NCBI GenBank assembly: GCA_023436775.1
Contig: JAEZHW010000028.1
Span: 1 to 62,055 of the forward strand
Origin: Actinomycetes bacterium
GTDB taxonomy: Bacteria; Actinomycetota; Actinomycetes; Actinomycetales; Microbacteriaceae
Length of the DNA stretch: 62,055 nt
Direction of reading: 5' to 3'
Below, one piece after another: positions 34,877 through 43,755 of the stretch. Below the pieces are notes generated by a model. That model worked only from the letters and a program-made list of their open reading frames with translations, did not search any database and had not been told where the DNA came from. The position numbers and the translations under genes are program-made. The stretch's first letter is position 1. Each line of letters begins with the position of its first letter.

Positions 34877-35908
34877 ATGGCACGGGCTGTGGACGACCGC
34901 GAGGCGCGCCTGCGCCGCGCCCGCTGGGGCTTTGGCGTACTCGGACTACTCCTGCTCATCGCCTTCGTGGCGGCACTCGCGGGCATCACCCGGGACGTCT
35001 ACAGTCCCCAGGGTGTCGTACAGGGCTACCTGCAGGCGCTGGCGAACCACGACCTGCGCAGTGTGTCTGAGATTGATGGCGTCCCGGCCCCGGAGGAGTT
35101 CCCCGAGGATCAGCGCACGATCCTGCTGTCCGAAGCGGCCCTGGGACGCATCGACGACATTCGCATCGTCGAGTCCCTGGAAATCGAGCCCGGCCTCGTG
35201 CAGGTCACGGCCGCGTACCGCCTCGCCCCGGCCGGCGCCGAATCCCCCGGCTACGAGTACCAGCGCAGTTTCCTGATGGAACGTGGCGAACGCGCTTGGT
35301 TCTTCTTCGATCGCTGGGGCTTCGCGGAGCCGCCGATCGAGACCGTGCAGATCCAGATCAAGCATGACCGCCGCTTCACTGCGAACGGTCAAGCCGTGCA
35401 GGGCCTTGGCGTGGCCGCCGGCGCAGTCACCCCGTACCTGGTCTACGGCCCCGGCATCTACCGGATCGACTACCAGGATGAGTATCTGCGCGCCGACCCA
35501 GAGGATCTGGTGGTCACCGGTGATGGCGGCACAGTCATCATTACCCTGCGTCCCACCGACGCCTTCGTGGAGCGCGTGCAGCAAGAGGTGAACGCGTACC
35601 TGGACTCCTGCGCGGAGCAACGGGTCCTCCAACCCACCGGCTGCCCCTTCGGCCACTTCGTCAGCGACCGCATCATCAGCGAGCCACAGTGGACGATCAC
35701 CAGGTACCCGGACGTCACGATTAAGTCGGACAGGGAAGGCTTCTACGTGCCGCGCAGCACGGTTGAGGCGCGGCTGCGCGTCCAGGTCCAGGCGCTCTAT
35801 GACGGCTCGATCAGCACGCTCGACGTCAACGAGGGTGGGAGCACCGGCTTCCGACTCACGATCCAGCCAGACGGTTCCGTGACCATCCGCTTCGCAAACG
35901 TCGACTAG
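34877..35908 (+). CDS. membrane-anchored extracytoplasmic protein, unknown function
   Basis: Protein of 343 aa: a short basic cytoplasmic N-terminus, one membrane helix (WGFGVLGLLLLIAFVAALAG, residues ~17-36), and a ~300-residue exported domain of beta-rich segments (YEYQRSFLMERGERAWFFFDRWGF, IQIKHDRRFTANGQAVQGLG). Two Cys residues (DSCAEQ and TGCPFG) about 13 apart may form a disulfide. N2227/NTF2-like folds are possible for the first exported part (QGYLQALANHDLRSVSEI). No enzyme motif was seen. Divergent from the helicase gene and probably leaderless. Confidence 0.68.
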   Translation: MARAVDDREARLRRARWGFGVLGLLLLIAFVAALAGITRDVYSPQGVVQGYLQALANHDLRSVSEIDGVPAPEEFPEDQRTILLSEAALGRIDDIRIVESLEIEPGLVQVTAAYRLAPAGAESPGYEYQRSFLMERGERAWFFFDRWGFAEPPIETVQIQIKHDRRFTANGQAVQGLGVAAGAVTPYLVYGPGIYRIDYQDEYLRADPEDLVVTGDGGTVIITLRPTDAFVERVQQEVNAYLDSCAEQRVLQPTGCPFGHFVSDRIISEPQWTITRYPDVTIKSDREGFYVPRSTVEARLRVQVQALYDGSISTLDVNEGGSTGFRLTIQPDGSVTIRFANVD

Positions 35909-35964
35909 TCCGAGGCGCGCACCAAGAACCTGCCGGTAACTCGCCCAAGGCGGCAGCCCGGCGA

Positions 35965-37935
35965 TTAGCCGCGGCGGTCCCGCTCGGCCAACCGCTCCAG
36001 CATGGCGTTGTATTCGGCGAGCTCGGCATCGTCGGTGCGATCCGCGTGCCGGTCGCGGCGCTTCGCCTCGCGTTCGTCGTCCCGGCTCCACATGATGGCC
36101 ACCAAGATCGCCAGCGTCACCGTCGGCAACTCACCGATACCCCAGGCAATGCCGCCACCGTCCTGCTGGTCCTGGAGCGCACTGACGCCGGTGTCCCAAC
36201 CCATCGCGCCGTACCAGTCCGCCAGCAGTAGGCCGCTGCCCATCATGAGGCTCAGGCCGAAGAAGGCGTGGAAGGCCATGGTGCCGAGTAGCACGATTAG
36301 ACGCAGCGGGTACGGGGTCTTCACCGCGCCCGGGTCGATGCCCACCAGCGCCTGCGCGAACAGGTACCCGCTGATCAGGAAGTGCACCATCATCCAGTGG
36401 TGACCGATGTGGTCGCTGACCGCCCAGCGGAACAGGCCGGTGTAGTAGAACACCCAGAGCGAGCCCGCGAAGATCACCGCGGCCACGATCGGGTGTCCCA
36501 CGAACTGCACCCAGCGGGACTGCACGAGCGCCAGAATCCATTCGCGAGGCCCGCGGCTGCCATCGCTGCGGGCCTGGATTGCCCGCATCGACAGCGTCAC
36601 CGGCGCACCCAGCACGAGCAGCATCGGCACCATCATGGTCAGCAGCATGTGCGCGATCATGTGCACGCTGAACAACGTGGCCTGATAGACGTTCAGCGCA
36701 CCGTTCGAGATCCACCACAGCAGCCCCAGGCCAAGCAGCCACCACACGGTCCGGTTCACCGGCCAACGGTCACCACGCCGGTGCATGCGCCACACGCCGA
36801 CCAGGTACCAGATCGCGAAGAAGAGACACAGCAGCGTCCAGGCGATGTCGAAGCGCCACTCGGTGAGCAGGCGCTCGACACCGAACGGCGGGGGCAGCGG
36901 CTCGCCGGTGAGCACCTCGGCCGGGGTCGGGTTCGCAGGAGCGAGCTCCGGGATCGGCGTGGGTGTGCGGGCAAGAGCCGTGGCGACACCAGAGACGAGG
37001 CCCATCACAGCGACCTCGACCGCGATTAGCGACCAGAAGCGGCGGTTCGCGTTCGGGCGTTCCTCCTCGATGCCCTGAATCACCCAGCGGCGGAAGCCCA
37101 CGCCGAAACTGGCCAGCACGGCCAAGAGTAGGAGCTTCACCAGCACCAAACCGGTGTAGGCCGTGAACAGGCCTTCCGGACCGATGCGCAGCCAAGCACT
37201 CACCAGGCCCGTGGCCGCCACAATCAGCGAGGCGACGAGCGCGATCGAGGAGTAGCGGCTCACCGCGGCAGCAGCCAGCGTGCCCAGTTGCGGTCGTAGC
37301 AGCGCCAACACGAGCAGACCGCCCACCCAGGCGCCTGCCGCGACGGCGTGCAGGAAGAGCGCGATCACGGCCTGTCCGTGGTTCGCGGTGCCGGCAGCGT
37401 GGCCCTGCTGGGCCAAGGGCATCACGGCCGCAACCGTGAGCAGCGTGAGGATCGCAAGCGGCCAGCCTCGCCGCACCAGGTAGGCAGCAGCGGTGATCGC
37501 AGCGGCGGCAATGGCGGTGATCAGATGTGCCTGGCCGTTCGGCAGGTCGCCGAAGTACTGCGCCATTGCCATCCCGACCGAGTCCTCACCGGACAGCGAC
37601 ATGCCGGTGAAGTCGAGGAAGGACAGCAGACCAACCAAGGCCGCCGCGACCGTCCAAGCCCCGGCCGAGGCTGCGGCAATGTCCAGGGAGCGGCGCTGCA
37701 GCGGCGAGCCGAACGGGAAGGCAAACATGGCCAGCAGCAAGCCGCCAAGCGTGCCGCCGTAGGCAATATTTGATATTGCCTTCACCACCGGCAAGCCCCA
37801 GCGCACCACGGGTCCGGGATCCAGGAGCACGAGTGGTGCGGCACCGCCACCGAAGGCGAGTGCCAGTGCGGTCGCCACCGCCGCGGCCAGCAACACCAGG
37901 GCCGGAGCGGCGATCCACAGACGTCGAGTCACCAT
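35965..37935 (-). CDS. CopD-CtaG fusion (copper import/cytochrome c oxidase assembly)
   Basis: Polytopic membrane protein, 656 aa. The N-terminal half is a CopD-like copper-resistance domain (SFLDFTGMSLSGEDSVG, LFLHAVAAGAWVGGLLVLALL, GLVLVKLLLLAVLASFGVGFRRWV). The C-terminal half is a caa3-type oxidase assembly factor CtaG (WYLVGVWRMHRRGDRWPVNR, FSVHMIAHMLLTMMVPMLLVLGAPVTL, IGHHWMMVHFLISGYLFAQALVGIDPG). The fusion is common in actinobacteria and probably delivers copper to the CuB centre. TAGGCT (37944-37939) lies three bases before the ATG but six before GTG 37932, so the real start may be that GTG on a leaderless mRNA. Confidence 0.88.
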   Translation of the reverse strand: MVTRRLWIAAPALVLLAAAVATALALAFGGGAAPLVLLDPGPVVRWGLPVVKAISNIAYGGTLGGLLLAMFAFPFGSPLQRRSLDIAAASAGAWTVAAALVGLLSFLDFTGMSLSGEDSVGMAMAQYFGDLPNGQAHLITAIAAAAITAAAYLVRRGWPLAILTLLTVAAVMPLAQQGHAAGTANHGQAVIALFLHAVAAGAWVGGLLVLALLRPQLGTLAAAAVSRYSSIALVASLIVAATGLVSAWLRIGPEGLFTAYTGLVLVKLLLLAVLASFGVGFRRWVIQGIEEERPNANRRFWSLIAVEVAVMGLVSGVATALARTPTPIPELAPANPTPAEVLTGEPLPPPFGVERLLTEWRFDIAWTLLCLFFAIWYLVGVWRMHRRGDRWPVNRTVWWLLGLGLLWWISNGALNVYQATLFSVHMIAHMLLTMMVPMLLVLGAPVTLSMRAIQARSDGSRGPREWILALVQSRWVQFVGHPIVAAVIFAGSLWVFYYTGLFRWAVSDHIGHHWMMVHFLISGYLFAQALVGIDPGAVKTPYPLRLIVLLGTMAFHAFFGLSLMMGSGLLLADWYGAMGWDTGVSALQDQQDGGGIAWGIGELPTVTLAILVAIMWSRDDEREAKRRDRHADRTDDAELAEYNAMLERLAERDRRG

Positions 37936-38081
37936 GCCAGCCTAATCCTCTGCGCGTGAGCGTGCGCCGAGTGTGGATGGCGCCGTTTGGCCCCCGCTGA
38001 GCGCGCCTCGCAGGTTTCGCTTCGGTAGACAAGTCCCGGCCGAGCCGCAGATTTCAGCCAATACCTGGGATTGGGCCGGTA

Positions 38082-38098
38082 GCCTTGACCATCAAGGC
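38082..38098. other. small inverted repeat in the 38 kb intergenic region
   Basis: The stretch 37936-38233 (298 bp) contains no credible gene. It holds a perfect 7-bp inverted repeat, GCCTTGA-CCA-TCAAGGC (38082-38098), about 135 bp before the DUF4012 gene. It could be an operator or a minor hairpin; nothing else distinctive was seen. Confidence 0.35.
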
Positions 38099-38233
38099 CA
38101 GCATTCTGGAGACTGCGGCGTGCCCTGGGGTCTGAAATGACGCGCACTCTCTGCTAGGTGGAGCGTGTTGGTGGAACGCAACCCAGCAGACCGCGTCTGG
38201 CCTGCAATGAGCGGATGAATGGAGATCGGGACA

Positions 38234-40390
38234 GTGACAACGAGCACGGCCCAGCACCAGTCTGGTGCGAAGCATCGCGTTGCCTCGACCGACCGCGAGA
38301 TGAAGCGCGCTGCCAAGGCACAGCGTCGCGCAGCCCGCAGCACCGGAGTGAAGCTCGCCATCGCGGTTGGCAAGGGGCTGGGGATTGCCCTCGGCCTCGT
38401 CGTGATCGTGGTGGGCGTCGTCGGCGTCATGCTGCTCAACCTCGCCCTGGGTACCAAGGGACAGCTCGAGGCTGCCAAGGACAAGATCGACGTCGTGGTG
38501 GACCTGGCCAAGGACCTCGACGTGGACGGGGTCACCCGCACGCTGTCCGAGATTGACGGCCACATGGCCGAGGCGGTCCGCCTGACCTCGGACCCGCTCT
38601 GGCAGTTCGCCGAATCCCTGCCGAGCGACCTGATCAACCAGAACATGGTGGCCGTGCGTGAGACCGCGAAGTTCGCGGACGACATGGTCGACGAAGCCAT
38701 GCCGTACATCCAGGAATTCCTGCCGCTGCTGAACACCTCGAACCTGAAGAGCCCCGACGGCGGCTTCAACCTGGATCCGCTGGTGCGCGCCAATGAGATC
38801 CTGCCCGAGGTGGAAGCGATCATGACCGAGGCCGAGATCCGCCTCAACGGCATCGGTCGCGGCGACGAGGTGATCTCGATGCTCACCGAGGAACTCGACA
38901 AGTTGCGTGGGGCCCTGACTGAGGTGAAGCCGCTGCTGGAAGAGGCAAAGGAACTGCTGCCAGCCGTGCTGCCGCTGCTGGGTTCCGAAGGCAAGCGCAA
39001 CTACCTGCTGATGTTCCAGAACAACGCCGAGGTGCGCTCGCTCGGTGGCCTGCCCTCCGCGGTGGCGTTGATCTCGGTGAACAAGGGCAAGATCAAGCTG
39101 GAGCGCCAAGCCTCCACCCTGGACTTCCACGCCTGCTGCATGTGGACCGACAACCTCGACCTGCCGGCCGAGGTGAAACACCTCTACCCGGCCAACATGA
39201 CCCGCATCCTCGGTGACGTCACCATGCGACCCGACTTCCCGACGGCCGCGCAGATCGCGACCAACATGTGGAAGAAGCAGTATGGCGACCGCATCGACGC
39301 AGTGCTGTCGATCGACCCGGTGACGCTCTCGTACTTCCTGGAAAGCACCGGCCCGATCAAGCTCGCTGGCAAGGACGTGCTCACCTCCGACAACGCGCTC
39401 AAACTGCTGCTGTCCGAGGTCTACACGCGCTACCACCAGATGGACAAGCGCGGCATCGATGACTTCTTCGCGGACGCGGCCAAGCGCATTTTCAACGCGC
39501 TGGCAGGCGGCTCGGACGATGACGAGGTGAACCCCATCGAGGTGGCCGCCACCTCGCTGCGCGACGCGGCCAAGCAGGACAGGGTCGAGGGTTACTTCCT
39601 GCGCGCGATGGCCCGCGTCATCAAGGCCAGCGACTTCCAGCGCGGCGTGGACTATGTCGACCTGATCAAGCAGGCCTTCCGCGCCGCCGACGAGGGCCGC
39701 GTCTTCGCCTACAGCACCAAGCCCGCCGAGAAGGCGCTCATCGAGCGCTTCAACCTCAGCGGCGTCATGCTGAAGAGCAACAAGGAGAACACCCAAGTCG
39801 GTGTCTTCTTCAACGACTCCTCGATCTCGAAGCTCAGCTACTACCTCACCACCAGCATCGAGATCATCGCGGATCGCTGCCCGGACAAGGGCCAGCCCAC
39901 CATTACCGCGAAGGTCAAGATCAAGTCGAACGTGCCGAAGAACGGCGCCGAGACCCTGCCGGTCTACGTCAAGGCGAACGCTGGTACCCTGAAGCGCACC
40001 GGCCACTCGGCCTACATGAGGGTCTCGACGGTGTTCTACGGTGCCCGCGGTGGCGAGCTCACTTCGGTGCCCCCGGCCAAGGGCTACTCGGCTGGCTTCT
40101 ACAACCGCATCGGTAAGGACATGGAACGTCCGGTTGCTGCTGTGGACACCACGCTGGGCCCGGGTGAGAGCCGGACGCTGACCTTTGTGCAAAAGCTGAA
40201 GAAGGGCTCGAACCTCGGCCCGATCCTGCTGCGTCACACCGCGATGATGGGTGACACGCCAACCAAGATCACCGAGAAGAGCAGTTGCCCCAACGACCCG
40301 CCGGTCACCGATGAGGAGCCGGACGAGCAGCCCAAGGACGAGCCCGCTGTCGCTGAGGGTGCACTGGCTACGGTCGGTCGTCGCGACTAA
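38234..40390 (+). CDS. DUF4012 membrane-anchored protein
   Basis: Protein of 718 aa. A basic cytoplasmic N-terminus and one membrane helix (LGIALGLVVIVVGVVGVMLLNLAL) lead into a helical region and then the DUF4012 domain: YLLMFQNNAEVRSLGGLPSAVALI, DRIDAVLSIDPVTLSYFLESTGPI and VGVFFNDSSISKLSYYLTTSIEI. The C-terminus is acidic and Pro-rich. DUF4012 genes are usually found in exopolysaccharide clusters and may act in polymer attachment or export, matching the neighbouring glycosyltransferase genes. GTG 38234 has GGAG nine bases upstream; ATG 38219 in frame is an alternative. Confidence 0.82.
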   Translation: MTTSTAQHQSGAKHRVASTDREMKRAAKAQRRAARSTGVKLAIAVGKGLGIALGLVVIVVGVVGVMLLNLALGTKGQLEAAKDKIDVVVDLAKDLDVDGVTRTLSEIDGHMAEAVRLTSDPLWQFAESLPSDLINQNMVAVRETAKFADDMVDEAMPYIQEFLPLLNTSNLKSPDGGFNLDPLVRANEILPEVEAIMTEAEIRLNGIGRGDEVISMLTEELDKLRGALTEVKPLLEEAKELLPAVLPLLGSEGKRNYLLMFQNNAEVRSLGGLPSAVALISVNKGKIKLERQASTLDFHACCMWTDNLDLPAEVKHLYPANMTRILGDVTMRPDFPTAAQIATNMWKKQYGDRIDAVLSIDPVTLSYFLESTGPIKLAGKDVLTSDNALKLLLSEVYTRYHQMDKRGIDDFFADAAKRIFNALAGGSDDDEVNPIEVAATSLRDAAKQDRVEGYFLRAMARVIKASDFQRGVDYVDLIKQAFRAADEGRVFAYSTKPAEKALIERFNLSGVMLKSNKENTQVGVFFNDSSISKLSYYLTTSIEIIADRCPDKGQPTITAKVKIKSNVPKNGAETLPVYVKANAGTLKRTGHSAYMRVSTVFYGARGGELTSVPPAKGYSAGFYNRIGKDMERPVAAVDTTLGPGESRTLTFVQKLKKGSNLGPILLRHTAMMGDTPTKITEKSSCPNDPPVTDEEPDEQPKDEPAVAEGALATVGRRD

Positions 40391-40449
40391 CCAGGCGACG
40401 AACGAGGTGTGCCGGCTGCGACGAAACGACGCCGCCGCATCGGGCCCGT

Positions 40450-42360
40450 CTAGTCTGCTGAGACGATCCGGCGCGCCGCCGCGTCCCGAAGCACCTCGGC
40501 GGTGAGGTCGCCGACCTCCACGAAGGTGCCGAGGCCCGCCTCGGCGATGTAGCGACCGATCTGCTCCTGGTGGTCATCCACGTGTTCGCCGCGCGCCTTC
40601 CGGCGCGGCACGATCACCGGATAGACGCCGAGCTCCAGCAACTGCAGCACCGTGCCGACGCCCGAGTGCGTGACCACCACGTCGGCCTCCAGCGCGAGCC
40701 GGTCGAACTCGTCGGCCGGGAGGAGCTCGACGCTGCGGCCGGGCAGATCCGAAGCCTTCGTGACCCCGAGCTGCCAGGTCGAGTCCGGGCCAACCACGCC
40801 AGTGGCACGCACCGCCTCGACCAGGGAAGTGAACTGGTACGGGCGGATCGTCCCGAGCGTAACCAGCACCTTCAGCGGGCGTTCGCTGGCCGGGGCAGGA
40901 CGGTCTGCGGCGGCGAAGCCGGCGAGGACGCCCTGGAACGGCTGCCAGCCTCGACGGTTCCACAGCGGGTGCTGGGTGTAGCGCTTCGCGATCCGCGAGG
41001 CTGCCACCAGTCGTCCGGTCAGGGAAGGGCCCTGCACCCGCGAGAAGCTCTCGACGTAGACCCTGCGCAGTTTGTGCTTGCGGGCCCACAAGAAGCCGGT
41101 CATGGCGACGGCGGCACCGGTGCTGATCACGACGTCGAACTGCCGTCCGGTCAGCTCGGCATCAAGTTGCTTCACCGCGCGCAGCGTGCCACGCAGATCG
41201 CGGGAGGCGATGTACGGCAGCATCACCGCGTGCTTGTCCGCCAACAAGGAGAGGCTCTGCGGGCTCTCGAAACTCACCCACGTCGAATCGGGGTGGACCT
41301 GCGCGCGACGGCTCAGTCGCACCAGCTGCGCCAGGTGGCCTCCGGTCGAGGCGACAAACAGCACCCGCTGACCGACGAGCTGCCCGGCCGGGTCGTTCGC
41401 GATTCGCGCCCGCAGCCAGGCGCGTGCCTGCTCGGCCGCGCGCTGCTGCTCGACCAACACTCGTTCGCGCAGGGCCACCATGCCAGCGCTCCACTGCGCT
41501 CCGTTCGTCACCAGGTCGCGGGCCCCGTCCGCCAGGGCGGCCGCCTCGGGTGCGGCGTAGCGGGCGGCGTCACCGAAGTATTCGACCAGTACCCGAGTGG
41601 GCGTGGTCAGCAGCGGCGTGGCCGAGGCGAGGGCCTCGTAGCCCGCCGACTGCATGGTGCCTTCCTGCGTCGTGATCGCTGCAATCGCGCTGGCGTGCTG
41701 AATCAGCGCCAAATACTCCTCATCCGAGACGAAGCCGACGAACTCGACGTTCTCGGGCGCGGCATCGCGCACGTGCTGCGGGGCACGTCCGGTGAACTGC
41801 CAACGGAACTCTGGGGTCTGCCGTGCAGCCTCCAGCAGTGCCGTGATGGGTTCGTCGCGAGAGTAGGTCAGCGGCACCAAGATCCGGGGCGGCGAGGCTG
41901 GCGTGGCCGCCCGCTCGATCGGCTGGATGTAGGCCGGAACCACGAAGGTGGGGACACCAGCGGCCCGAGTGCGATCGGCCAGTTCCGCGTTCGGCACGAT
42001 CGCGGCACCGCGCTTGCGCAGCGTCCGCAGCACCGAGCCGGCGGCCCACTGCCACTTCGGGTCCATGAAGACGCCGGAGTGCAGGTCGCCGAGCAACGGG
42101 ATGCCGTGCTTCCGCGCATATCCGCGGGCAGCCCAGAGTGCCACCGGCGGCGGCTGCATCACCATGACCGCGGACGGCGACTGCCCCTTCAGCAACCGCT
42201 TCGTCGCTCGCCATTGCTTGAAGTAGCGGATCGGCAGCGAACCGCCGGGAGCGTAGATGAAGTGCGGCGTGACGCCGAGCGCCTGCGCCATCTCACGGCT
42301 GCGACGGTGACCCCGCACCCACGAGATGGAGATCGCCTCGCCGGTGGGGTGAGAACTCAC
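40450..42360 (-). CDS. three-part glycosyltransferase: GT4-like, Alg14-like and Alg13-like
   Basis: Protein of 636 aa joining three modules. Residues ~1-320 are a GT4-like GT-B protein (PRILVPLTYSRDEPITALLEA, VEFVGFVSDEEYLALIQHASAIAAI). Residues ~326-470 resemble Alg14/PssD/CpsF (VLFVASTGGHLAQLVRLSRR, FDVVISTGAAVAMTGFLWARK, RRVYVESFSRVQGPSLTGRL). Residues ~495-636 resemble Alg13/PssE/CpsG (LKVLVTLGTIRPYQFTSLVEAV, DVVVTHSGVGTVLQLLELG, PVIVPRRKARGEHVDDHQEQI). Alg14 and Alg13 normally form a two-subunit transferase adding the second sugar of a lipid-linked glycan. The GTG start overlaps the dehydrogenase stop by four bases. A three-way fusion is unusual. Confidence 0.85.
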   Translation of the reverse strand: MSSHPTGEAISISWVRGHRRSREMAQALGVTPHFIYAPGGSLPIRYFKQWRATKRLLKGQSPSAVMVMQPPPVALWAARGYARKHGIPLLGDLHSGVFMDPKWQWAAGSVLRTLRKRGAAIVPNAELADRTRAAGVPTFVVPAYIQPIERAATPASPPRILVPLTYSRDEPITALLEAARQTPEFRWQFTGRAPQHVRDAAPENVEFVGFVSDEEYLALIQHASAIAAITTQEGTMQSAGYEALASATPLLTTPTRVLVEYFGDAARYAAPEAAALADGARDLVTNGAQWSAGMVALRERVLVEQQRAAEQARAWLRARIANDPAGQLVGQRVLFVASTGGHLAQLVRLSRRAQVHPDSTWVSFESPQSLSLLADKHAVMLPYIASRDLRGTLRAVKQLDAELTGRQFDVVISTGAAVAMTGFLWARKHKLRRVYVESFSRVQGPSLTGRLVAASRIAKRYTQHPLWNRRGWQPFQGVLAGFAAADRPAPASERPLKVLVTLGTIRPYQFTSLVEAVRATGVVGPDSTWQLGVTKASDLPGRSVELLPADEFDRLALEADVVVTHSGVGTVLQLLELGVYPVIVPRRKARGEHVDDHQEQIGRYIAEAGLGTFVEVGDLTAEVLRDAAARRIVSAD

Positions 42361-43697
42361 CAGGCCGCTCCCGAGTACGCCGCCAGCGGGCTGTGCACGG
42401 TGCGCGATCGCAGCTGGTTCTCGACCGCGGCCGAGAGCATGCCGCTCAGGTCAATCACCGGTACCGGAGCGGCCGCGAGCACCGCATCGGTCACCTCGGC
42501 CGAGTTCGTGGCCAGCAGGATCGCCTCTGCGCCGTCGAGGGTGGACTCGATGGTCGGCTGGAGTGATTCCTCGAGCGAGGGGAAGAGCGTGAAGGCGTAG
42601 GCGAGGTTGGAGCCGATCAGGCGTTCCGGCTTAATGATCGGGTCGAAACTCTTCACCGAGATCCCAGCCTGCTCGAGGGCGGCCGCGACCTTCAGGTACG
42701 GGCTCTCGCGCAGGTCGTCGGTTCCCTTCTTGAAGGTCAGGCCGAGCAGCGCCACCTGGGTGATGCCAGCGCGCTGCACCTGGTCCACGACCTGACGAAT
42801 ATGCTCCTCGTTGGTCGGAATCAGGCTGTCCAGCAGCGGGGCGGCGACGCCTTGCTCATGGGCGTGGGCACGCAGCGCCTTCACATCCTTGGGCAGGCAG
42901 GAACCGCCGAAGGCGAAGCCGGGGCGCAGGTAGCGCGGCGAGATGTTGAGTTCGCGGTCCTGCACGAACAGTTCCATCACCTTACGCCCGTCCACGCCAG
43001 TGGCGTTCGTGATGCGCGCGATCTCGTTGCCGAACGCCACCTTGACCGCGTGGAAGGCGTTCGAGGCATACTTCAGGCCCTCAGCCACACCGGTTTCCAC
43101 GACCTGCACCGGGACCGGTAGGAAGCTCAGCAGCGCCTCGGGCACTGCTGCTGCGGCCGACGACTCTACACCCACGATGGTGAAGGGCGGGTTGAGGAAG
43201 TCGGCAATTGCGCTAGATTCGCGCAGGAACTCCGGGGTGAAGCAGACAAAGAAGTCGGTGCCCTCGGTTTTGCCCGAGACGCGCTCGAGGATCGGCACAA
43301 AGGTGCCGCGAGTAGTGCCGGGCAGCACGGTGGAGCGCAGCATGATCGTCAGTGGCGCCTCGCGGCCGGCGATGATGCCGCCCAGTTCTTCGGCGACGCG
43401 CTCGATGTAGCGCAGGTCCAGCGAGCCGGTCTCGGTCGACGGCGTGCCCACACTCACGATGGCCAGGTCCACATCAGCAACCGCGTCCAGGTCGGTCGCG
43501 GCGGACAGGCGGCCCGCGTCCACGTTCTGGGCGATCAGTTCGGTGAGGCCGGGCTCCACGATCGGGGAGGACTTCTCGTTGATCGCGGCAACCTTCTGCG
43601 GCACCGGGTCAATGCCGATGACGGTGTGACCTGCCTCGGCCAAGCACGCTGCCGTCACGCAGCCCACATACCCCAGTCCGATGACTGCTACACGCAC
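42357..43697 (-). CDS. UDP-glucose/GDP-mannose dehydrogenase family protein
   Basis: NAD-dependent four-electron oxidase making a nucleotide-sugar uronate, 446 aa. The N-terminal Rossmann motif is VRVAVIGLGYVGCVTAACLAEAGH; catalytic Cys is in RPGFAFGGSCLPKDVKAL; Lys and Asn occur in GLKYASNAFHAVKVAFGNEIA. NEKSSPIVEPGLTELI is closer to GDP-mannose dehydrogenase (AlgD) than to Ugd, so the product may be GDP-mannuronate or UDP-glucuronate. GTG 43697 with AAGGAG six bases upstream fits better than an in-frame start 90 bases earlier. It precedes and overlaps the glycosyltransferase fusion. Confidence 0.9.
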   Translation of the reverse strand: MRVAVIGLGYVGCVTAACLAEAGHTVIGIDPVPQKVAAINEKSSPIVEPGLTELIAQNVDAGRLSAATDLDAVADVDLAIVSVGTPSTETGSLDLRYIERVAEELGGIIAGREAPLTIMLRSTVLPGTTRGTFVPILERVSGKTEGTDFFVCFTPEFLRESSAIADFLNPPFTIVGVESSAAAAVPEALLSFLPVPVQVVETGVAEGLKYASNAFHAVKVAFGNEIARITNATGVDGRKVMELFVQDRELNISPRYLRPGFAFGGSCLPKDVKALRAHAHEQGVAAPLLDSLIPTNEEHIRQVVDQVQRAGITQVALLGLTFKKGTDDLRESPYLKVAAALEQAGISVKSFDPIIKPERLIGSNLAYAFTLFPSLEESLQPTIESTLDGAEAILLATNSAEVTDAVLAAAPVPVIDLSGMLSAAVENQLRSRTVHSPLAAYSGAAW

Positions 43698-43755
43698 AGC
43701 TTGCTCCTTGATCTTTGCGCGGGAAATGATGCCAGCCGTGGGGGACGGCGTCGGC

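Noticed and set aside
38054..40237. 727-aa minus-strand frame opposite the DUF4012 gene
   Set aside because: Shadow of the real gene, with a composition typical of antisense frames in GC-rich DNA.
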